The position numbers and the translations under genes are program-made. This document shows, in pieces, positions 1 through 5,619 of a DNA stretch of 41,680 bases. The notes beneath the pieces are model-generated. The model had not been told where the DNA came from. It was given only the letters and a program-made list of their open reading frames with translations, and ran no database searches. Each line of letters starts with the position of its first letter. The stretch's first letter is position 1. This DNA is from Bacteroidota bacterium (GTDB taxonomy: Bacteria > Bacteroidota > Bacteroidia > Bacteroidales > CAIXZF01): contig JAPLDE010000253.1 in NCBI GenBank assembly GCA_026391855.1, forward strand, positions 1 to 41,680. The letters run 5' to 3'.

Positions 1-278
1 TTCTGGTGACCGGTGGCTCCTTTCTTCGTAGTTAGCTTCACCTCATCCCCCGGCCCCTTCTCCTCAAGGAGAAGGGGAGCGCTTTTTCCGGTTTTGTATT
101 TTTCTTTATATTTATCAGACTATCAGCTAGTTATCAATTATCTTCTTTCTCTTCATAATTAGTACTCTATTTCTATTTTTTCATTTATTCCTCTGGATTC
201 TCCCCTTCTCCTTGAGGAGAAGGGGCCGGGGGATGAGGTGAAGCTAACTACGAAGAAAGGAGCCACCGGTCACCAGAA
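1..278. repeat. perfect 79-bp inverted repeat (REP-like pair) with 120-nt spacer
   Basis: Positions 1-79 and 200-278 are exact reverse complements. Each arm contains a smaller near-palindrome (CCCCTTCTCCT facing AGGAGAAGGGG) beside a CCCCCGGCCCC tract, as in widespread bacterial REP-type elements. The 80-199 spacer is AT-rich and holds no gene. The left arm begins at the first base of the window, so the repeat may extend further. It lies just upstream of the retroelement target gene and could be a REP doublet, a non-autonomous element, or the edge of a mobile unit. The rest of the gap (279-412) holds nothing recognisable. Confidence 0.9.
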
Positions 279-412
279 TTTTACCCACCAGAACCAACTA
301 TTTTTATTATAGGTGCTCATTAAATAAATATTTGTTTTACTTTTAATCTCCAATCGACAATAGTTACTTTAGGATAATTTTATTTCTCCCCAAATATTAA
401 TCCATAAAAACC

Positions 413-1867
413 ATGCATATGAAAAATTGTAAACGCCTGTTATTCATATTCTTAACCTTTACATCCTGTTGGGTTATGGGCAACAACATCCAGGTTTCCA
501 ACGCGGTGGTGAGCGGTAATACCATTACCTTCAACCTGAGCTGGGAAAACTCCTGGAACAATGCGACAAACCACGATGCCGCCTGGGTCCTTATCAAATA
601 CCGTTTCCCCTCTCCCAACTGGCAGCATGTCATCCTGCAAACCAGCGGGCATGTTGCACCGGCTGGTTATACCATCGATACTCCTTCCGATGGGATAGGG
701 GTTTTCATTTACCGCAATTCCGGTTTAGGGAACAACGATATTCAGGGAGTGCAACTTGCGTGGAACCTGGCGGCCAACGGAATTACCAATACCGACAGCA
801 TCCAGATCAAGGTATTTGCCATTGAAATGGTGTATGTACCCGAAGGACCGTTTTACCTGGGGGATGGATCCTCCACCGGCAGTTTCCGGCAGGTAGCCAC
901 CAATACACCGGCCCTGATCTCCACAACGCCCATAATCGTAAAATGCGGAAACACCAGTTATGATGATGCCCAACTGGAAGGCAACGGCATATTGGTGGAT
1001 GGAGACGGTGGAATCGATATGCTGGGGACTACTTCTGTTAACAACCCCAACTATCCTACCGGTTACAAGGCCTTCTATTGCATGAAGTACGAGATCTCCC
1101 AGGGACAGTATGCCGATTTCCTGAATACCCTTACTGCTACCCAATGTGTAACACGGTATCCGATAACCACGGCCAACCGATACACAATTTCCGGCAACTG
1201 GCCTTACCTGGCTGCCACGGCTCCCGATCGTGCCTGCAACTGGCTGAGCTGGATGGATGGTTGTGCCTATACCGACTGGGCAGGCCTGCGCCCCATGACC
1301 GAGCTGGAATTTGAAAAAGCATGCCGCGGGCCATTACCGGTAGTGGCTGGGGAGTATGCCTGGGGAAATACCTCCATTCATAATGTGGCTGCCATCCTTA
1401 TTAATAATGGCAGTCCCAATGAACTGGTTTCCAACCAGGGAGTTGGAGTGGGCAATGTCAGTTACGATGTTACCGATGGCAGCCTTGACGGCCCTTTACG
1501 TTGCGGTATTTTTGCAGCCGGAGCCCTGAACAAAACCAGGGTTGAAACCGGAGCTTCTTATTATGGTATCATGGAAATGAGCGGGAATGTATGGGAGCGC
1601 TCTGTGAACCTGGGAAGTACAACAGGCAGGTATTATTCTGCCCTTCATGGGAACGGAAGCTTAAACGCTGCAGGTAACGCCGATGTGAATGTATGGCCGG
1701 GCCTGATAAGCGGAGCGGTAACAGGTGCAGACGGTTCGGGGTTTCGCGGCGGGTCATGGTTCGGTACCACAACCTACCTTCGCGCTTCAGACCGTGACTA
1801 CGCGTCGCTCGTCAGCACGGTCAGGGACTACGATATCGGTGTCCGTTCAGTCCGTTCGGCGCCCTGA
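413..1867 (+). CDS. DGR target protein: secreted, FGE/SUMF1-type C-type-lectin fold with variable C-terminus
   Basis: 484 aa. A signal peptide covers about residues 1-24; a second ATG at 419 could be the true start. Cleavage after VMG is likeliest, although C19 gives a weak lipobox alternative. Residues about 25-135 form a beta-rich module. Residues about 138-484 match the formylglycine-generating-enzyme-sulfatase family: MVYVPEGPFYLG, FYCMKYEISQGQYADFL, RPMTELEFEKACRG, YAWGN, GIMEMSGNVWE (385-395) and GFRGGSW. In DGR targets this fold is a C-type lectin scaffold that displays variable residues and is not expected to be a sulfatase activator. The last 45 residues (440-484) are encoded by the variable repeat, and the stop codon lies inside it. 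The protein is probably exported or surface-displayed; its ligand is unknown. The RT and accessory genes follow on the same strand. Confidence 0.9.
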   Translation: MHMKNCKRLLFIFLTFTSCWVMGNNIQVSNAVVSGNTITFNLSWENSWNNATNHDAAWVLIKYRFPSPNWQHVILQTSGHVAPAGYTIDTPSDGIGVFIYRNSGLGNNDIQGVQLAWNLAANGITNTDSIQIKVFAIEMVYVPEGPFYLGDGSSTGSFRQVATNTPALISTTPIIVKCGNTSYDDAQLEGNGILVDGDGGIDMLGTTSVNNPNYPTGYKAFYCMKYEISQGQYADFLNTLTATQCVTRYPITTANRYTISGNWPYLAATAPDRACNWLSWMDGCAYTDWAGLRPMTELEFEKACRGPLPVVAGEYAWGNTSIHNVAAILINNGSPNELVSNQGVGVGNVSYDVTDGSLDGPLRCGIFAAGALNKTRVETGASYYGIMEMSGNVWERSVNLGSTTGRYYSALHGNGSLNAAGNADVNVWPGLISGAVTGADGSGFRGGSWFGTTTYLRASDRDYASLVSTVRDYDIGVRSVRSAP

Positions 1868-1871
1868 GGGG
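1730..1871 (+). repeat. DGR variable repeat (VR)
   Basis: 142 nt aligned without gaps to the template repeat at 3608-3749, offset 1878. 121 positions are identical. Nineteen of 21 differences are at template A (changed to T, G or C). The other two (1753 and 1841, template T to G) lie just outside the changed tract 1754-1836. The last 28 nt, including the stop and GAGGGG, are identical and would serve as the initiation-of-mutagenic-homing end. The repeat encodes the C-terminal 45 residues of the lectin-fold protein, beginning DGSGFRGG. Confidence 0.95.
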
Positions 1872-1898
1872 CTTTCCTTTTTCCTCTTTACTGGGGGT

Positions 1899-1918
1899 AC
1901 AGGGGGCTTGCCCCCTGT
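1899..1918 (+). promoter_or_regulatory. perfect hairpin downstream of VR (candidate target-recognition cruciform)
   Basis: ACAGGGGGC, TT, GCCCCCTGT gives a 9-bp GC-rich stem with a 2-nt loop, 27 nt after the end of the VR and before the RT gene. In the Bordetella phage BPP-1 DGR a short inverted repeat just downstream of VR promotes target recognition; the analogy here is by position only. It could instead be a transcription terminator (no clear U tract) or a dispersed Bacteroidota hairpin repeat. Confidence 0.6.
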
Positions 1919-1961
1919 CGGATTTGGTTGTTAATCTGTATTAATAATATTATAGAGGATT

Positions 1962-3077
1962 TTGACTTTGAAAAAGATAACAGGAATCTTTGATAGGATT
2001 TGCAGCATTGAAAATTTATATAATGCTGCCAATCAGACTTTAAAACATGGAAGGAGATTCTATGGGGAGGGTGCTAAGTTTAAGTTTGAATTGGAGCGAA
2101 ATATAGATAGGATTCAATACTTACTGAAAAGCAAAACCTTTAAACCTGATATTTATCAGGTCTTTATCATTTTCGATCCTAAAAAGCGGGAAATCATTTC
2201 TGCCTCTTTTCGCGACCGGGTTATCCACCATGCTGTTCATGACCAAATAGAACCCCTCATTGACCGCAAGTTTATATACGACAGCTATGCCTGTCGCAAA
2301 GGGAAAGGGACCCATCAGGCCTTGGAAAGGGCGCAGAAATTTTTAAGGGCCAATAAGTTTGCCATACATCTGGATATTGTTAAATACTTTCCAAGTATTG
2401 ACCGTCAGTTACTTAAGCACATAATAAGGAAACATATTATGGATGAAAATGCTTTGTGGATACTGGATACTGTTATCGACAAAGTGAAAGTAAATCAAAA
2501 AGTTCCATCTGCCCAGTATTCCTTATTCAATCTGGCTGATGAAGAAAGATTGGCCTTAATTGAGAACAATTCAGGTGTTCCTATCGGAAACCTGACCAGC
2601 CAGTTTTTTGGCAACTTGTATCTTAACCCCTTAGACCAATACATCAAACACCAGTTGAAGGAGAAGTATTATTTAAGGTATATGGATGACATGCTTCTTT
2701 TTAGCAATAGTCCTCAACATTTGAAGCTGACTTTGCTGAAAATCAATGATTTTATTGATAATGAGCTTCATATTAAAATCCACGAGAATACCGATGTATT
2801 AAATGCGAAGAATGGGGTTACATTTCTCGGGTTCAAATTGTTTCAGGACCATAGGCTATTAAAATCCAGTAATATACCGCGGTTTTTCAGACATCAGGAG
2901 GCAAACCATATTCTATACATGAACATGGAAATTTCCAGGGAAGATTATAAAACAAGGGTATTGTCCTGGAACAACTACGCTTCCTATGGCGATACCTGGC
3001 GCCTTCGCAATAAGATTATTCCCATGGCTACAAAGAATACATTTCAATTTGCTGATATTGAATATGGAAGAAACTGA
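1962..3077 (+). CDS. DGR reverse transcriptase
   Basis: 371 aa if translation starts at TTG 1962; TTG 1968 is the alternative. No ATG occurs before the RT core and an in-frame stop lies at 1953, so a TTG start is needed. It is a group-II-intron-like RT without a maturase or endonuclease region. The catalytic aspartates are D138 (HLDIVKYFPSID) and D242-D243 (YMDD, 240-243). The IGNLTSQ stretch (208-214), with SQ where most RTs have QG, is characteristic of DGR RTs and is linked to error-prone copying of template adenines. The role is synthesis of A-mutagenised cDNA from the TR transcript. The 3' end overlaps the accessory gene by 14 nt, so the two are probably translated together. Confidence 0.95.
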   Translation: MTLKKITGIFDRICSIENLYNAANQTLKHGRRFYGEGAKFKFELERNIDRIQYLLKSKTFKPDIYQVFIIFDPKKREIISASFRDRVIHHAVHDQIEPLIDRKFIYDSYACRKGKGTHQALERAQKFLRANKFAIHLDIVKYFPSIDRQLLKHIIRKHIMDENALWILDTVIDKVKVNQKVPSAQYSLFNLADEERLALIENNSGVPIGNLTSQFFGNLYLNPLDQYIKHQLKEKYYLRYMDDMLLFSNSPQHLKLTLLKINDFIDNELHIKIHENTDVLNAKNGVTFLGFKLFQDHRLLKSSNIPRFFRHQEANHILYMNMEISREDYKTRVLSWNNYASYGDTWRLRNKIIPMATKNTFQFADIEYGRN

Positions 3078-3426
3078 GATTTTCACCATTGATCTTCCAC
3101 CATTGGTAGAGCGGCAATTCGAGTTCTGCAACTGGATCATCCTGAAAGTGAATAAATTTCCGAAGGATTTGCGGTACTTCCTGGGTACAAGGATTCAAGA
3201 GAAAAGTTGTTTAATACTTGACAATTTAATTAAGTGTTCGTTAATTGAAAAAGGTGATAAAGGGTTGTTACTCAGTGAAATAAATATTTCCATACAGCAA
3301 CTAAGGTATCAACTGAGGCTGGCTTATCAAACCAAAGGAATAAATTTGCGTTCTTACCATTTTGCATGTAAATTGTTGTTAGATATTGGAAATCAGGTTG
3401 GTTCCTGGTTGAAAAGTGTAAAATAA
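3064..3426 (+). CDS. avd: DGR accessory variability determinant (Avd-like four-helix protein)
   Basis: 120 aa from ATG 3064, which lies inside the last codons of the RT gene (14-nt overlap, different frame). The open frame extends upstream to 2986, but that part lies under the RT and has no family match. The WIILKVNKFPKDLRYFLGTRI stretch (about residues 24-44) matches the W..L..V.KFPK..R..LG.RI pattern of Avd and related small four-helix-bundle proteins. The predicted structure is all-helical and rich in K and R. In characterised DGRs Avd forms a basic barrel-shaped pentamer that binds the RT and template RNA and is required for cDNA synthesis. The assignment rests on pattern, length and context. 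Confidence 0.88.
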   Translation: MEETEIFTIDLPPLVERQFEFCNWIILKVNKFPKDLRYFLGTRIQEKSCLILDNLIKCSLIEKGDKGLLLSEINISIQQLRYQLRLAYQTKGINLRSYHFACKLLLDIGNQVGSWLKSVK

Positions 3427-3551
3427 AGTTAACATAACGTTCTTTGAAAAGATTCTGAAAGCATAAATCGAGGCTGATCAAGGTCAACCTGATATGCTTC
3501 AGGAAATACTCCCGGGGTTTGCCTGCCGGTTTACCGGAAAGATAAAAGGTC

Positions 3552-3584
3552 CTCGTTCAATACTTTTATTTAGATTTGAACGAG
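3552..3584 (+). promoter_or_regulatory. inverted repeat just upstream of the template repeat
   Basis: CTCGTTCAA (3552-3560) and TTGAACGAG (3576-3584) form a perfect 9-bp stem with a 15-nt AT-rich loop, ending 23 nt before the TR. It lies in the 181-nt gap between avd and TR, which otherwise holds no gene. It may be a structural part of the template RNA or a regulatory site. Confidence 0.5.
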
Positions 3585-3607
3585 TGGCAATTAAAATGGC
3601 AATATGT

Positions 3608-3749
3608 GACGGTTCGGGGTTTCGCGGCGGTACATGGAACAATACAACAACCAACCTTCGCGCTTCAGACCGTAACAACGCGTCGAACGTAAACACGGAC
3701 AGAAACAACAATAACGGTTTCCGTTCAGTCCGTTCGGCGCCCTGAGGGG
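3608..3749 (+). repeat. DGR template repeat (TR)
   Basis: 142 nt, the invariant donor of the VR at 1730-1871. It is adenine-rich on the sense strand: codons 9-36 hold 36 adenines, including eleven AAC/AAT codons, which after A-mutagenesis can encode many residues but never a stop. Nineteen of the 36 are changed in the current VR. The TR keeps the target reading frame and stop codon, so an open frame (3494-3745) runs through it, but this is a by-product and not a gene. It lies 181 nt after avd, so the template RNA is probably made from the RT-avd transcript or from an unseen promoter in the gap. Confidence 0.95.
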
Positions 3750-3788
3750 AGTAAAAAAGGCAGAAGGCAGAGGGCAGAAGGATTGTAG

Positions 3789-3994
3789 GGGCGCAATGCC
3801 TTGCGCCCTGGCCAAGAGAATAATCAGTTACCCCTGGCTTCAGCCAGGGGACAGGGAAGGTGGGATGAATTTGGGCTTAGCCCTTAATATCAGTTGTTAA
3901 TGTGGGATTAATTTTTTTTTATATGTTAAGCATTAAAATTGGGCTAAAGCCCGGATTATCAAGTGTTTGCTATATACACGGGCTGAAGCCTGTG
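3789..3994. repeat. cluster of dispersed hairpin repeats
   Basis: Five stem-loops fill the gap after the TR: GGGCGCAA/TTGCGCCC (3789-3808), CCCCTGGCT/AGCCAGGGG (3831-3850), GGGCT/AGCCC (3873-3883), GGGCT/AGCCC (3941-3952) and CACGGGCT/AGCCTGTG (3977-3994). The gggcttagccc and gggctgaagccc types resemble dispersed REP-like hairpins common in Bacteroidota intergenic DNA. The first could also end the TR transcript. From 3995 to 4128 nothing else is evident. Confidence 0.7.
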
Positions 3995-4128
3995 GTAACT
4001 GATAATAACAATGGGCAGTGGGTTTGTAGGGACAACCGGAAATTCGTAAAATACGACTTGTCAGGTTTTATCATAGAGTTTCATAAGAAGAAAGAAGTGG
4101 TTTAAAAGGGGCATACAGGCATTGCATT

Positions 4129-5508
4129 ATGAATGCTGAACAGATAAAATCAATTATAGCGTTGGGTGAGGGCTATCAGGCTGAGTTTAAAGTCAGCGTA
4201 CCTTCTAAGGTGAGAGAGATTACCGAAGAAGTTTGCGCATTTGCCAATTCAGCCGGAGGGGTTATTTTGATTGGTATTGACGACCATAACCAAATTTGTG
4301 GTGTATCCATCGATAATGCCAGGCGATCTGCAATTCAGAACTCAGTAGGTGAAATTTCTCCAGGACTTAATTGTACAATGACTTTTGTAGAGGTTGATAG
4401 TAAACAGATTGCCGTATTGGAGGTGAATTCAGGCAGGAATAAACCCTATGTTTTTTCAGGAGCCATTTATGTACGCCAGGGTCCAAATACACAGAAACTT
4501 ACAACGGCAGAAGAAATGCGTGATTTCTTTCAACAAGCCGGTAAATTGTATTTCGATGAAATTCCTTGTGAAGGTTTCAAAGGTGAAAGTGAGATAGATA
4601 ATAGTAATCTTAGTTTTTTCAGAAACGAGGCAGGTCTGCCGGCTTTCATCAGCAATGAACAATTGTTCCTGAATTTGCGGCTTTTTGACGAAGGAAAGGT
4701 AATGAAAAGCGGAGCAGTACTGTTTTTTGCAGCCAAGCCTGAAGATTTCTATCCACAGGCAATTATTCGCTGTGTTGCTTTCAAGGGTACCGATAAACGA
4801 TTTATCATTGATGACAAAGAGTTTGGAGGTCCATTATATCAGCAGTATTTAAGTGCTATGAGCTGGTTACATAATAAGATCAATGTATCTTATGATATTG
4901 AGAATCAGGGAGGTAAACCTAGAAAGGAAAATTGGGAGATCCCTGAAACTGTATTTAAGGAGGCTATTATTAACTCACTTTCGCATCGTGACTACTATGA
5001 GAAAGGTGCAGTTACTACCATCGAGGTTTTCGATAACAGGATTGAGATTTCAAATCCTGGTGGTTTACTTTCGGCCATCAGGCATGATTTCGGAAAGCGA
5101 AGCATGTCAAGGAATCCTTTGATATTTGGACTCTTCGCCCGAATGCACCTGGTCGAGAAAATTGGCTCAGGAGTCCCCAGAATGAAAGAGCTCATGCTGG
5201 ACAGTGGTTTAACTGCTCCTGAATACCATCTGGAGGGAATGTTTACCATTATTTTGCGTAAAGCTTTCGATTTTGAAAGGTGGGTAGAAAGGTGGGCAGA
5301 TCATCTTACAGAAAATCGGATTCTTATTGTAAAAATCATTCATGAAAATCCTGCGGTTTCGAAACTGGATATGCAGAAAGCATTGGATTTAAGCTCCACT
5401 GCAATTGATAATAACCTGAATTACCTTAAGAATGCTGGTCTTGTGGAACACATCGGGCCGGACAGAGGTGGTGAGTGGCGAATCAATTATATAAACCCCG
5501 GTGGGTAG
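4129..5508 (+). CDS. AlbA_2 (Schlafen-type) domain putative ATP-binding transcriptional regulator
   Basis: 459 aa. Residues about 12-130 form an AlbA_2/divergent-AAA_4 module (YQAEFK, EEVCAFANSAGGVILIGIDD, YVRQGPNTQKLTTAEEM). About 265-350 resembles the HATPase_c_4 region of the RecG-like regulator family (FKEAIINSLSHRDYY, FDNRIEISNPGGL, EKIGSGVPRM). About 390-455 is a winged helix (LDMQKALDLSSTAIDNNLNYLKNAGLV). Proteins of this build are usually annotated as putative transcriptional regulators or RecG-like helicases, although no helicase motor is present; the function is not firmly known and some occur in mobile or defence contexts. It stands alone between repeat clusters, downstream of the DGR, with no sign of functional linkage to it. 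Confidence 0.8.
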   Translation: MNAEQIKSIIALGEGYQAEFKVSVPSKVREITEEVCAFANSAGGVILIGIDDHNQICGVSIDNARRSAIQNSVGEISPGLNCTMTFVEVDSKQIAVLEVNSGRNKPYVFSGAIYVRQGPNTQKLTTAEEMRDFFQQAGKLYFDEIPCEGFKGESEIDNSNLSFFRNEAGLPAFISNEQLFLNLRLFDEGKVMKSGAVLFFAAKPEDFYPQAIIRCVAFKGTDKRFIIDDKEFGGPLYQQYLSAMSWLHNKINVSYDIENQGGKPRKENWEIPETVFKEAIINSLSHRDYYEKGAVTTIEVFDNRIEISNPGGLLSAIRHDFGKRSMSRNPLIFGLFARMHLVEKIGSGVPRMKELMLDSGLTAPEYHLEGMFTIILRKAFDFERWVERWADHLTENRILIVKIIHENPAVSKLDMQKALDLSSTAIDNNLNYLKNAGLVEHIGPDRGGEWRINYINPGG

Positions 5509-5520
5509 ATGGGTGTGTAG

Positions 5521-5540
5521 AGACGCATGGCAATGCGTCT
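5521..5540. repeat. short REP-like palindrome
   Basis: AGACGCAT, GGCA, ATGCGTCT forms a perfect 8-bp stem shortly after the AlbA gene. This gtagagacgcat...atgcgtct hairpin is a familiar dispersed repeat type. It could act as a weak bidirectional terminator, but no T tract follows. Confidence 0.6.
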
Positions 5541-5619
5541 TCGGTACAAAAAGAAGGTTATGATGGTTATATATGTTATGAATGTTAACTGGAAATCAAA
5601 TAAACAATAATCACATACA

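Noticed and set aside
413..1867. Formylglycine-generating sulfatase activator
   Set aside because: The fold matches, but the C-terminus is a DGR variable repeat and no sulfatase gene is nearby; a lectin-like display role is more likely.
2986..3063. Longer N-terminus of the accessory protein
   Set aside because: It overlaps the RT coding region in another frame and has no Avd-like sequence; ATG 3064 fits the family length.
3494..3745. 83-codon open frame running through the TR
   Set aside because: Its second half is just the TR in the target frame and its first half has no protein character; the TR explains it.
3902..4105. 67-codon open frame before the AlbA gene
   Set aside because: It crosses two REP-like hairpins and shows no conserved or structured sequence.
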